A stretch of DNA of 64,000 bases. Origin: Carposina sasakii. Its lineage: Eukaryota > Arthropoda > Insecta > Lepidoptera > Carposinidae. Each line of letters begins with the position of its first letter. The stretch's first letter is position 1. The stretch lies in assembly GCA_014607495.2 (NCBI GenBank), contig CP053161.1, positions 4,039,115 to 4,103,114 of the forward strand. Reading direction: 5' to 3'. The notes under the pieces are model-generated. The model ran no database searches. It was not told the DNA's origin and saw only the letters and a program-made list of their open reading frames with translations. Of this stretch, positions 24,705-37,400 are shown piece after piece. Made by a program: the position numbers and the translations under genes.

Positions 24705-24864
24705 GGGTGCGCCCACCACCGGGCCCTACACCCTCCACTGACCCTCGCATCTGATAACTCATAACTGCGAAAACAGGCACTTGCACTAACTACAATCGCC
24801 ACGAGAAACCAGATCCGAGCACCTAGCATGCAAGATAATACAAGTGATGGGCGCACCCATAGTG
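24705..24864. mobile_element. GC-rich element with inverted ends, family M6
   Basis: CACTATGGGTGCGCCCACCA on the left mirrors GATGGGCGCACCCATAGTG on the right. It shares GGGCCCTACACCCTCC and AGCACCTAGCATGCAAGAT with 41712-41972 and with the palindrome at 53866-54230, as well as the neighbour AACTTCCGAATTGTAACGCC. Confidence 0.75.
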
Positions 24865-25623
24865 AATGTTTGAACTTCCGAATTGTAACGCCTAATACAA
24901 TTTCATTTATAAAACTGTGACAACTTCTTATATTCTTTGATATTATAGAAAGTGTATACAAATATGTATGCATAGATATGTGTGTACCATATCATAAACT
25001 AGCTAGTATATTTATAATATATTTATTCCTAGATTAATAAGCACTTAAGACTGCTTCACACATTTTTGAAAACTTTTATGAAAGAACGAAGTGACAGGTT
25101 GTGCTTTTACGAATATTTAAAATATCTCTGTTGCAAAATTGACCAAAGACGGCTTTTTGTAGCTTTTATTACTACGTATCATAAGGTCCAATATGTAATG
25201 CACTTATTGTGGATCAGATTGAGGTCAGTATTTAAAAGTCTGTATATTAATAACATTGCTAATTGATTTTCTTAATTCGATATTAGTTGTGCCATTTTGT
25301 AAACACACATTCTACAAATTTAAACCATGTAGGCCAATTCTACTCAAAGAATCTGCGTTTCAACTGGAACAAATTATAGGCTGCCTTTAAACTGGAAACT
25401 AGTAGAATTGGAGGGCTGGTTTGGCAATCAAATTGTTATAAACTTGCGAAATATAAGTAATTAAGATTTTTTATCGACCGGTGTCTATATTGGGGTTGGA
25501 CCACACATCTCAGCACGTTTTAGCCTTTTTCGGGTCCTATTATTTTCTGCCGCTAAGAACTGTCATTTGCTAGAGCGAGAAAGACAATGCTATATCATGC
25601 GGCGGAATCCTCGAATAGTTTTC

Positions 25624-25868
25624 TTTTTTTTTTGTTTAGTTTATCCCGAAGGAAAGGCAAGGGGAACTAAGCCCATACAGCCATTGTCTTTAGTAAATGA
25701 TTTCTGAATTTATGATATTGATGATGATGAATGGAAACGTCGGGAAAATCCTCAAGAATGGGTGTGAAAGTAGTAAAGATCAAAAAGAATTGCAGAAACA
25801 ACTTACATGAGCCCATGAAGAGATCGCATTCCGACTAAAGTTTTACTTAGCTTACCTGCATATAAAAC
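25624..25868 (-). mobile_element. Poly(A) retroposon R1, 5'-truncated copy 5
   Basis: T run at 25624-25633, then the family 3' sequence (TTTATCCCGAAGGAAAGGCA on the plus strand), ending near 25868 inside the element. This is the only one of the six copies not next to a gene start. Confidence 0.85.
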
Positions 25869-26708
25869 GAGCAGCTTTCTACTGACAGGTGTGGTCCAAC
25901 CATAATTATAAATCGAAACTTATTAATATATTTATGATGTCTAGCTAAACGCGACTGAATGGTTATCGATGTGGTTTTACGCTAAATGATAATGCTCAAA
26001 AAGCCTTTTGTAAATGCTTGTGCCTACCTAGACGTAAGTGTATGGGGTTGTGTACATGTGACGTTTTTATAAAGAAAATTTTATCGATTAAGGATAAAGC
26101 GCCTTTTTGTAATCAGCGGTTTTTATATAGGTAGATAAATATATGTATAGTAAGTGTAACGTAACTATATTACAACGCTCTAGGGAAATAGTCATCGATT
26201 GATTAATCAACATGATATCAATATCCGTTATTTAAAAAAACATATGAGTAACAAAAGCAGTAGGACGCAATGCGAGCCGGCGTAGTATGGCTCAATTCAG
26301 AGTAGAGTGCGTTACACCGAATAGTTACTTTGGATGATGGCGCTAGTTACTACATATGTGCATGACTACATTATCTCTGTCACTGTATACAAAAGAGATG
26401 TTAGTTCCGAAATCAGGCATAGGAGTTATTATGTGAATCAGACTATAGTGTAGAGTCGAAAGGCATCGAATCGTCAATTCAAAGCTTATCAATCTTTCTG
26501 AGAACAACAGTTCAACAGTCGCGCCCATTCTTTTGAAGTGTCTGCTCTGTAGAGGAAAAGATTTAAATTGTTATGTAAATCTCTCTTTATTAAGAGATAA
26601 ACACGCCACATCGTACATTTTATTTGTTATCAAATTTATTTAAAAAAAAAATACTGTGTAATGTGTATAAGAATAAAGTTTTGGAATAACGCTTCGATTC
26701 TACGCTTA

Positions 26709-27089
26709 TACAGGGTGATTTTTGGTCGTCAACGTTCCCGAAAACTACGGAATCTCCTCATCATCAGGGTAATTTTTCTTCATGGAAGCATACCTGGGAA
26801 GTGTCTGGTTTCCAAAATATTAGGGTCCAGTTGAGTAAATAGACTGCGTTTTTCTGCATAAATGCACATTGACGCGTGTAGCAAAATTTTTTCAAGAGAA
26901 ATAATTAATATCTGTCTATGAAAAAACTAGCATAAACACTGGACACTATAAATATCGCCCGATCAAGTAATTTAAAAAAAAACAAAAAATTTACATAATT
27001 TCCCAGCATTTTTTTGGCATAAACTACTTTATTTGATGTATAGAGTACGTACCCTTCGTTAAGGGTGGCAACGAAAATACACCCTGTAT
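26709..27089. mobile_element. MITE, family M4, full copy
   Basis: About 380 bp from TACAGGGTGATTTTTGGTCG to GAAAATACACCCTGTA. Shares TGGAAGCATACCTGGGAAGT and ACCCTTCGTTAAGGGTGGCA with 46317-46630, 47858-48243 (reverse), 57567-57923 and 62370-62640. Terminal inverted repeat ACAGGGTG. Confidence 0.85.
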
Positions 27090-28270
27090 GAATGCTAATT
27101 GTGTAACTAAATAAAAATGTATGGAGGAAGTATTAATTAATGCATTGTATGTAACTAGCTCCAATGATTCATTGCATGCAATAGCGCTACTGGAACGTAG
27201 CAAAAAGGGGCAATCACTGTCGGCAATATCGCTAAAGAAACCAGTAAATTAATCACGAATAAAAATAGATAGTATCTATTCATTAGGGAAACAAACTGCG
27301 CACAATGCAAGGTTGTATGAAACAAACTTGATTTATCAAACTTCAGAAACTGGTGGATAAATTATTTGGCTATTTGTAAGTAAACCTTCTCATCATAATG
27401 TCAATAAATTCATTTTGTGCTGAACGATAGGTCTCGTATTTAGGTTGGTAACTTCTGAAGCACAAGGTGCCTTTTACATGCGTTTTGTAAGATGAATCAT
27501 ACGGCACGAAGCTTTGGAAACATACACCGGTGTTTTTCTCTTTGTGTACAAGGCACAGTTTGCACTCTCAGTGTAGCTAAACCCGAACTGGTTGTCACAA
27601 ATCTGTTTATAAAACCATCAAAAACTTTCGACTTGGAAAGGCCGGTATTACGGCAAGGTTTTATTTTACTACCACTGTTTTCATAAAATCAGCCGGCAAG
27701 TAACTAACACAGCCATATCATAGTCCTGGACCTACATGTTTTAACATCCGAATTATTATCTCATTTCATTTAGCACCTACACTAGCAGGCGCAAGCAGAG
27801 ACGGCACTAAAATTTCATTAATTTTCGTAAAAAACATGGTCGTACATTGAATACGCCTTAGAGATTCATTGCATGCCGCTACCGTAGCAAAAATCACAAT
27901 ATAAAGAAATAAATTAATCACGAATAAAAATAGATAGTATCTATTCATTAGGGAAACAAACTGTTCTTACTATGTCGTAATACTAATTTTTGGTAACGAC
28001 AGATGAAGGCACGAAGAAACATTGTAGTCGTATAGCCATTCATAGTACCTACATGTAAGAATTATTATATTTTATTTATACACTAGCTATTTCATTAAAA
28101 AAAACATGCAGAATACGCCTTAGAGTGCGTTCTTACTATGTCGTAACGACAGATAGTCGTATAGTTTTAGTTGTTAAAAATAATAGGAATAGCTACAAAA
28201 GATATAATAAATTTAACCGTAACGACTTAGTGGGAACGCGCCCTTACACTTAAATCTAGAGAAAGTATTA

Positions 28271-28594
28271 TCTATACATATAATAAAAATGTTACGGATC
28301 GTCTGTACATGGAAGATATGTGAGAAAAAATATTATAGGAGACCTTTATCAACGCAATAGAACCCAAAACGATGTTTTTTGGAATTTTTGTCTGTTTAGT
28401 CTGTGCGTTTGTGCGCGCTAATCTCAGAAACGGCTGAACCGATTTCGATGCAGTTTTCAGAAATATATTGTGACAGGTCCCACTCAACATATAGGCTAGC
28501 TTTTTTTATCCCGGGAAAATGTTTTTATCCCGGATAATTTCGACATTTTGTTTTTTCTGTAGACCACGCGGACGGAGTCGCGGGCGTTCACTAG
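28271..28594 (+). mobile_element. Helitron-like element H1
   Basis: Starts TATACATATAATAAAAATG and ends GCGGACGGAGTCGCGGGCGT then TCACTAG. A short hairpin precedes a CTAG end, as expected for Helitron 3' termini (CTRR). Copies or pieces lie at 20966-21165, 34484-34702, 35574-36215, 46626-46957, 47334-47475 and about 60062-60094. No helicase is encoded. The class is inferred from the ends only. Confidence 0.6.
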
Positions 28595-28636
28595 TCTATA
28601 ATACAAAAATAATTATACCTTTAGAGCTATGTACTA

Positions 28637-30852
28637 TTATAATTCACTCCTAGTCGCATGTACAGGGAGAACAGTATACGCAGTGGTCGGATTATACACC
28701 TCCTGTATAATATTACCCCGAGTATAACATTTAGGTATAACAAGGAAGAACCATATACCAATAGCAGCAAGGACAATGCAGAAGGCGGTGGCGGCGATGG
28801 CCCCGCCCACATAGTGCTTGTTTAGGGGGCAGTTAAAGTAGTTTGCCCCTAATTCGAAGATGCGGCTGTTGAAGAGAGGTTTAGGTGATGCACAGCTGAA
28901 AAAAGATTATGTTTGAATGTATTTTCGGTCTCTAAACGAGATTTCTACGGAGCCCTAGATGCAAATCAAATAATTATTTCCTATTCTTTTGCTTCAGCGT
29001 CGTGGGCTCTCGCCTACCCTTAGGCCGTATACGGTATTCTAATCAATCAAATGTCTATATCGATTAGTTTTCCTGGCTATTTGACTTCCATTTTGGTTAC
29101 ATATATACATAAAATCACGCCTCTTTCCGGAGGGTTAGACAGAGATCCCCGATCTCCATTTGCTACGATCCTGACACACCTCTTTCGCTTCATCTACTTT
29201 CATGATATTCTTCATGTAAGCTCATCGGTTTAGGGTACTCTTAACCTGATCTTTCTTCAGAATTTTCATTAATTTGATTGGTGAAAGTCCAGCGAGGATT
29301 TTGTTTAATGGGTGAAAAGACCTACCTAGCCCAGACTCAGTATTGTTTATCTGTTTTAAACAAACAATATTTTATGTAAATAAGTGTAACGTAGGTACAC
29401 AAGTGTTTAAAATTTTATTGTATATAGTAATGTCGTGTATGTTGTCACGGCTTTGAGTTCAATGACTTATGACTTAAACACTTGTAAATTCGTAAATATC
29501 ATTTTTTTACGTATAAATGTAATTTCATATTATTATGTTTCAACCACGAAGGAATGATGACATCTTACCATTAACCCAAACATTGTGGAAGAGAGACGTC
29601 TCTATAAAATGGAAATTACTTCCTTTAGCTAGAGCGTGCCATAGAAATATACATACATACGTAAACTCGAAAAAATAACCCTAATTTTGGCGCAGTCGGG
29701 TAACAAGACCAAGCTAAACTATTTTATTTATTTCGTCACTTACCGCACATGATCGTAATCGTCCGGCGGTATCTGCAGCTGCTTCAACCAGACCAGCTTG
29801 CAGTCGCATCTCCAAGGGTTCCCCTGGAGGTCCAGCTTAATGAGCATGCCGAGTGGCTGCATCAGCTCGCTGTCCAGCGTCGTCACCCTGGATCCTGACA
29901 GCGACAGTTTTTCCAGCAGAAAGTCATCGGCATCATCTAATACCTCCCGACCAAACGCCAGCTTACTAAATACGGTTAAATTCCTATTTCTCTCCAATTC
30001 TAAGCTGACTAAATCGTGTAGTGGCTCAAACACGAAATCGGGGACTTCTTTTATTTGTAAATTGTTCAGTTTTAATTCCTTTAAAGCCGGCAGTGACACG
30101 AAATCCTCGCTAGATATCTCCTCAATAGGATTGTCTGATAAATCCAGGTACTGCAACGTATATGGTAACTCGAACACGTCAGACAGATTATTATTAGAGA
30201 TGATTAGTTTTTTAATCGCGTAAGCGTCTAGAAAGAAGTTATCTGGCACTTTGTTTAGATTAACACCGCTTATGCTTAGGATAGATATTTTATTCGTGAG
30301 GCCAAAGCCGTCTCTATCGAATAGATTCGTTTTTCTCAAACTAGGTCCTATGTTGTTGTTATCTAAATATATTTCCCTTAAATTGCTTAATCGATGAAAT
30401 GTTAGTTTAGTGAATGTGGTCAATTTATTGTTAGCCAAATTCAAATATTCCATTTTAGGCAGACTCTTGAACGTGTCTTCGTGTACGGCTTCAATTTGAT
30501 TGCTGCTCACATCGAGAACTTTTAGCTCTGGTAAATTAAGTGCATTTGGTATTTCTATTATTTCGTTGTTATTTAGGAACAGTTCGACCATTGTTTTAGA
30601 TTTCAGTATGGGTGATGGTGAGATAACAGTGATATTGTTCGACGATAAATCCAATGAGTAAGTCGTAGTAGGCAGCGCATAGTTACGAACGAGTATATTG
30701 CTCCTCGTATATGTACAGTCTATGTATTCACCAATAAGGTCTCGTTCGCCTCGGTTGTTGAACCGGCACACACACATATCAACACATAATTCGGCACTTT
30801 TCACATAAACAATGTTCAACAAAAGCAGGAAAATGAATGGAAACGAACGCAT
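28637..30852 (-). CDS. Leucine-rich-repeat single-pass membrane protein
   Basis: Two exons, 30852-29744 and 28895-28637, join in frame (GTGCG/GTAAGT donor, TTTTTTCAG acceptor) into 455 residues. A signal peptide (MRSFPFIFLLLLNIVYVKSA) is followed by an N-terminal cysteine cap (CVDMCVCRF). About ten leucine-rich repeats follow (examples YSLDLSSNNITVISPS, LKVLDVSSNQIEAV, LQYLDLSDNPIEEI). The C-terminal cap is split by the intron: NPWRCDCKLVWLKQL in exon 1, cysteines 371 and 392 in exon 2. One membrane helix spans about 398-423 and a 32-residue tail ends TRSEL. No Ig, TIR or kinase domain. The layout fits secreted-surface LRR proteins of insects involved in adhesion or receptor assembly; I cannot name an ortholog. 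Confidence 0.9.
29103..29262 (-). mobile_element. LINE 3' fragment, L1 family, in LRR gene intron
   Basis: Reverse-complement match to the SCYL2 intron remnant, sharing TCTCCATTTGCTACGATCCT and TTCATCTACTTTCATGATAT on the plus strand. Confidence 0.7.
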
Positions 30853-31365
30853 TTTCCCAGTCTGTATATCCGAATGGATTTGTATAATGCGGTAGGTGCG
30901 TGAAGTTCTTATCAGCAAACTGTGCCAGATAGTTGTTATCGGTGATATTTTCTATTTGATTCTTGGTCATTTCTCTGTTTACGTTTGATAGCAGGCGATA
31001 GAGAGAGATAGCGATTGTGGATCAATTTTAAACTGAGGTAAATGTCGCGAGTGAACACGAGATGCTAGTTGGACCTTGAGTGAGGTAATCAGGCTTTACT
31101 TCTGCAATCCATTTTGCGGGGTGACGTCAACTTGTATGCATAAATTCATGGCCATCTACTCGACTATTAACCTTAGTAATAACTTGTAAATTGTTATTTG
31201 GAGTATTAACGTATTTCAATAATGGTAAATACTCGTAAGGATAAGCGATGAAAACATGTTTTGTTGCATTGATTCCAACTTTCGTTTACTTGTTCAAAAT
31301 TACTGTGTATTATTTATTTAATAATTTGCTGGAATATGTATCAAAATTTAGTAAATAAAAAAGTT

Positions 31366-31371
31366 TTTATT
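31366..31371 (-). promoter_or_regulatory. Polyadenylation signal of IntS7
   Basis: Minus-strand AATAAA (TTTATT on plus) lies 94 bases past the IntS7 stop in an AT-rich stretch; it separates IntS7 from the LRR gene, whose start is 514 bases further on. Confidence 0.6.
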
Positions 31372-31465
31372 TTGATATTGTCTATTATACTTAAAATAAA
31401 AACACAATAAGCAAGTAGATACATTCAGTGAACCAAGATTTATCTTATAATTTAATTTTAAAAGA

Positions 31466-34400
31466 CTAGAATCGACTTCGAGAACTAGTGTTGTTTCCTT
31501 TCGCGCTGGGGTCGTCGTTAGCCTGAAAATATAACCTTATTTTGAACAGCTTTTATAAGAAATTTTAGTTCGTGTGAAAGTTATATTCAAATACATAATT
31601 TAATGATTGGCGTTAGTAAAAATACATACATACATACAGATAGATAGATAGATAAAATTCTTTATTGTACTACGAAACATAATATACAAGGGCGAGCTTA
31701 ATGCCTTGCAAGGCATTCTCTACCAGCTAACCTGGTTACTTATGACATTTATTCGTGGGCAGCATACATATAATTACGGCTTTATCCCTTACGGGGTAGG
31801 CAGAGGTTAGTAAAAGTAACGACACTAAATAATCGTTGAGTGATTTGTACTTGGTGACAGACAATACATGAGTTAGTTACAGGATCGAGGACGGTCGGCG
31901 CAATATATGCATAGGCTCAGATCAAGAAGTGCATAGGTAGTTTCTTTTGAAACTCACATTGTCGGAGATTTGACATTTATTTTACGGCCGGCTGTCTGTC
32001 TTGACACCAACCCTCCTCGGGTATAACTAACTGTCAATTTTCTGAAAATCTGTACATGGAATAAATTCAGTGTTACAGGCCCGTGACTGGAATCGAACCC
32101 GCACCTTCCGACTGAAAAGCGTTTGCCACCGCTTTACTATCACAAACATAAAACCGGAAAACATTACCCTCCTGTAACTGTACCTAGACATATTTCACCA
32201 TTTCACATTTCGGCCTATTGCATTTCACCACTGCTGGACGTAGGTCTTCGGGGCCGTCCATTAATCACGTGAGGCTTGAAAGGGGGGGGGGGAGGGGTCT
32301 GATAAAAATCACGAAATGTCACAAGGGGGAGGGGGATGTAATAAGATATCACGTGTATTTATTTTTCATTATTTTTTCAAACGCGCGATTTTTAAATCGA
32401 AAAGCGGCGTGTGGTGTGACCTTGACTTGCCGTTGCTAGGGGGGTAGTCTTAAACCTCACCATGTTAGGGGAGGGGGGGGGGTTAAAAATGCTTAAAAAA
32501 AGATCACGTGATTAATGGACGGCCCCTTCTCCAGGCTCCATGGAGCATAACACAAGACTACTGCCATTGGGGGGGGGGGGTTTGGTTGTTGAGGTTTGCT
32601 CATAGTCACCACGCTGGGCAGGCGGGTAGGTGACAGCAGTGATTTTCAGATCAGTGTACCTACTAAAGGTTTACCTACCTTGATAACAATAGAAGCTCTC
32701 GGGCCAGTCTTCCAAAGCTCTCCATGCTGGTCCACAAACGCCGCCTCCACGGCCACCGTGTACAGTCCCGGCGTGTTCACGGACACTAATTGTTGTGCGG
32801 AGAAAAAGTCGCGGACGGGTGTTACCGTCTGTACGGCTGTTAGGACTGGCGGGATGCCGGTTAGTTCCACCGTCTGCGGAAAGCGTTAGGTTAGTAATCT
32901 TGAAGGAGACCATTGGTATCATTAATTTGATACTAATAATAGAGATAACCTAATATTTAAGAGCATTCTCCTGAAGCTAAACACAAAAAAATATTTTACC
33001 AAAAAAAATAATTAAATTATAAGATAATAAACGACGGCCGATTGGTGTAGTTGGTAGTGGCCCTGCCTGCCACGCCATAGGTCCTGGGCTCGAATCCCAG
33101 TAGGTGCAAACGTATTGATGTTTGTTTCCGAGTCAAGGATGTTTCTATACTTATCTATGTATTTATATACCGTTGCTTAGTACCCACGACACAAGACCTT
33201 AGGGATCTTAATGTGGGACTAGGGCAATGTGTTGTGCAGTGTGTGAATATATATTTATTTAATAAAAGATGTGGTCTTTTCTGACCGTCTCACTTAAACA
33301 AAGGTAAACTTAGTTATGTCTGTCCCTCTCTATTTTTCACGTAAATGGCTGAGACAGAAAGGGACACGTTGAAGAAATTTTAGATTTAAGTGTCGAGGTC
33401 AAAATTGATCACATTTACTGTGTTATGTACCTGTTTAGTATTAAGACTCGAGCACACCGGATGCGTATGCGTGCACGTAAGCGTAGACGTACACGTATCT
33501 CTGAGTTTAATGTATAGAACTGTCACCGCTTGACGTCTATGCTTACGTCTACGCATACGCATCCGGTCTGCCCGTGCCTATACAGTTCCATACATTTTTT
33601 TTTTTTTTTTTTTTTTACAACTCACAACACATTGAGTCCCACACTGAGATCCCTAAGGTCTTGTGTCGTGGGTATACAACGTATATAAAATACTAGATAA
33701 GTATATAAACATCCATGCTCGGAAACAAACATCGATATTCATCATATTAATGTTTGCACCTACCAGGATTCGAACCCAGGACCTATGGCGTCGCAGGCAG
33801 GGCCACTACCAACTACACCAATCGGCCGTCAAACTCAACATTACAACTCAGAGGTACGTATACGTCTACGCTTACGTGTACGCACACGCATCCGGTGTGC
33901 TCGAGCCATTATAGTATTTTCCGGGCATATCGCCTAGATTCTGAATTCTCTACATATTTATTAAAGTCTGGTCAGAGAACCGCTATAGATATGTAACAAT
34001 AAAAGCTATTGCTTGAAAAATTATGAAATTGTTTCTTTTAAAATCCACGTTAATGTTTTACTGTAAAAAGGCCAGTCACCATTTTGCATTTCTGGCAAAG
34101 ACATAGGTCATGCAAGCTGCCAACATAGATGATATAATATTTTGATGTAGAACGTCTACGCGAGTAATTCAAATTAAATGAAGAGTACAATAGCTTCATT
34201 TACATGTATTAATATATTTATCAACTTCACTTGAATATTCAACACTGAACAGAAACTGTATTCATGTGGGGAACTATCACAACAAATAATTAGGAGGCAA
34301 GTAGGTAAAAGAAACATTACCTTCTCATTGGTGCGCGGATGTGGCGTCGCTGTCACAGTGATCTGCACCGCTTTCACTTCACGCTGCATCTTTTTTTTAC

Positions 34401-37400
34401 TGGACAAACAAAAATAATCACTGTGAAATTGTAGGATGACAATTTTGAGGATACGTGGTGAAATGTAGATATTTATTTAATCACTAGTGGACGCCCGCGA
34501 CTCCGTGCGCGTGGACTGCAGAAAAATAAAATAACGAAGTTATCCGGGATAAAAAGCAGCCTATATGTTAAGTGGGACCTGTCACAATATATTCCCGAAA
34601 ACTGCATCGAAATCGGTTCAGTCGTTTCTGAGATTAGCGTACACAAACAGACAAAAATTCAAAAAATCATTCTTTTGGGTACTATTGCGTTGATCTTGCT
34701 CCATCAAACGCCAAGGCGGCGAGGCGGTGGTCGCGCGACTCACTTGCACCGCACGCAGCGCGTGGTCAGGCCCCCGACATTGACTTCCAGCAGCGCCGGT
34801 GGTCGCAAGGCCCCCGACTCACTTGCCCAGCCGCAGCACGCCCTCCAGGCGCAGCGCCAGACGGTGGTCCCTCGGCACCGGCAGCGCGTGGTCAGACATC
34901 TTGCCCCATCGAACTTGCCCCCGACTCACTTGCCCAGCCGCAGCACGCCCTCCAGGCGCAGCGCCAGACGGTGGTCCCTCGGCACCGGCAGCGCGTGGTC
35001 GGGCAGCTTGCCCCCGGCGGGCGACAGGGCCAGCCGGCACAGCGGCGCGGCGGCCGGCCCGCTGGCGGCGCGCGCCCACACCGACCCCGTGCACAATGCG
35101 CGCACGCATGCTAGGATCGCTTCCGCGTGCTAGACATAGTACATTCTGTTAGTTTAGGGGTATATTCATAGCGTCAATCGCCCTAGGACTGTGGAATATT
35201 ATGCAACAGCCGTGCCACTGCTATAAAAATAATCTATACATATTATGATGATGATCTACGACCGATTTCGGCCAAGGCGACCGATCTCTACGGAGATTGG
35301 CCAGGTACGTAGGAGATATTATAGTGCACAAGTGTGTGCGCACACAGATGCACTCTCTATTCCGTTGGTCTCATAGTCCGATGGGACGGAAAGCCGACAC
35401 GACCGGAGAGAGATCAGGCGCAGGACCAACGGTTTTCCGAGGCACGAGTGTCAATTTTACAACATTAAAATCTGTACATTAAATAAATTCATTGGTACAG
35501 GCCCGTGACTGGGGTCGAACGTACGCCTCCCGCTTGGAAGGTGCACGTCTTAACCACTGGGCTATCACCGCTTACATATAATAAAAATGTAACTAATCGC
35601 TGTCTGTACATAGAAGATATATGACAAAAATTATTATACTATAGGAGACCTTTATCAACGCAATAGTACTCAAAGGAATGATTTTTGGATTTTTTGTTTA
35701 TAATAATAATAATAAACTTTATTTCAGTAACGAGATAATTTTGTTAGGTTGTTAGTTACAAATTACTTAGTCTATGTTTTGGTAAATGATAATATAAAAC
35801 GTTAATGTAAATAAATTAAAACATAAATTAGCACGCTGAGCGGCTCTATCTCAGGCCGGTGGGATTCCTGACTATTTTCATCCAAAAATTCAAAATGGAA
35901 CTCTACCCGCTTGGCAATTACCGATAGAATGCTCGGGCTACCCCGCAGCCTGCATCAAGGAGGCGACCCTTTTCGCCTTATCGCTTGAAGCCATCCGTGT
36001 GAGCCTCGGCGAACATACCCGATATGAAAAGGCGGTTTAACGGTTTGTCTGTGCGTTTGTGCACTAATATCAGGAACGGCTGAACCGATTTCGATGCAGG
36101 AATATATTATGACAGGTCCCACTTAACATATAGGCTACTTTTTATCCCGGGAAAATGTTTTTATCCCGGATAATTACGACATTTTGTTTCTTCTGTAGTC
36201 GCGGGCGTCCACTAGTAAATAAAATAAAAACTATTTATTTCAGACAGAGTCCATATTGGGTTAGTAATGCAAGAAACTTATCGCGGTGTTATTTATGTAA
36301 AAAGACCCTCCCTAAACCTAACGGAACTATAAATACACTTACATAGATATTGGTCACGCCCACTAACTGCCAAGGAGGTTGGGCACAAGTTACACACCCA
36401 CCTTTCAGCAGTTAGCACAAGTAAGTACACACCCACTTTTCAGCAGTTAGCCAATCTATAGAGTGGCCGTGGGGGCGTGGGCGGTGTAATTGAACTATAA
36501 ATCCTATACTACAACGCGTCACACGGGAGTGTTTTTTTATAATGCCTGCTTGTTCAGTGGTTGTGTGCAAGAATCGAAGTGACCATAAACTTGAAGGGGT
36601 CACTTTTCAAGTGGTGACCCAAATTTCATTTTATTTCAATCGCCGCTTTTCGGCAGTTTGACACGCATATTGAATCGGCCGCTCCCGCGCACGGCCGCTG
36701 CTAAGCGCTTTGACATAGAGTTGTACCTGTCATTTCTTGTTGTCGAATACAATTGTAAGTAGATAATTTTGAGAGTTTAAAAAATATTATGTTTATGTAA
36801 AACGGTGAATTACCAAAGTGTCAAAGTCAACTTACTTTAAATTATAATATAAAAAAATATTATTTAACTATAAAATAGTACACGTACGAGTATTATTAAG
36901 ATATTATTATAGATAATTGATAAGCTGTTTTTATTTGTGATCATACTTTGTGATAGTAAGGACAACGAGAAGTAGAAAAAGTAGGTTGAATTTTAAGATG
37001 AAGCTAAGTAAAAACAGTTTAAAATTGTATTGTGACCATAAGGCACACTTTAGTTGATAAGGTACATACTGAGGCGCGTATGCTATGAGAGTACCGCTAA
37101 GGACGCATCGATGTCTATCAGAGAACAGTCGAGACCGAACTAACTTATATTACTATAAAATATCGCTGTGTCGCGGTAAACGCTGACACAAGCGGTTTGT
37201 ATGGTTGCCGATGGCCCGTACAACAATAATCTAGCGACCGTAAATATACCATAAATATAGTTATTCAGTAAATCATAATAATACTTATTTTCAGATATTC
37301 GGCTTATTATTTTTATTTATTGCACTAAAATCGATCACTATCAGGCGTAAAAGGTACCTTACCCTATGCGTGATTCCCGGGCCAGTAGTAGGGTTATCAA

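Larger units (their letters stand above)
23714..28636. other. Intergenic region, Vang 3' side to the LRR gene
   Basis: No gene recognised. It holds the Vang 3' UTR, a GC-rich inverted-end element (24705-24864), a truncated R1 retroposon (25624-25868), an M4 MITE (26709-27089), a 54-bp direct duplication (27245-27298 and 27910-27963) and a Helitron-like copy (28271-28594). Confidence 0.65.

Noticed and set aside
27492..27686. 64-codon frame near 27500
   Set aside because: No domain seen and stops interrupt related frames; may be transposon debris but cannot be assigned.
30779..30970. 63-codon minus-strand frame overlapping the LRR gene start
   Set aside because: It is a different frame of the 5' end and UTR of the LRR gene; the signal peptide and repeats fix the real frame.
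33033..33115. Possible tRNA gene at the head of the S1 SINE
   Set aside because: A and B boxes are present, but the arms do not pair and the unit recurs with a common SINE body.
34675..35152. Long frames on both strands across 34675-35152
   Set aside because: GC-rich IntS7 exon 15 and its tandem duplicate leave all frames open; only the IntS7 frame continues across splice sites.
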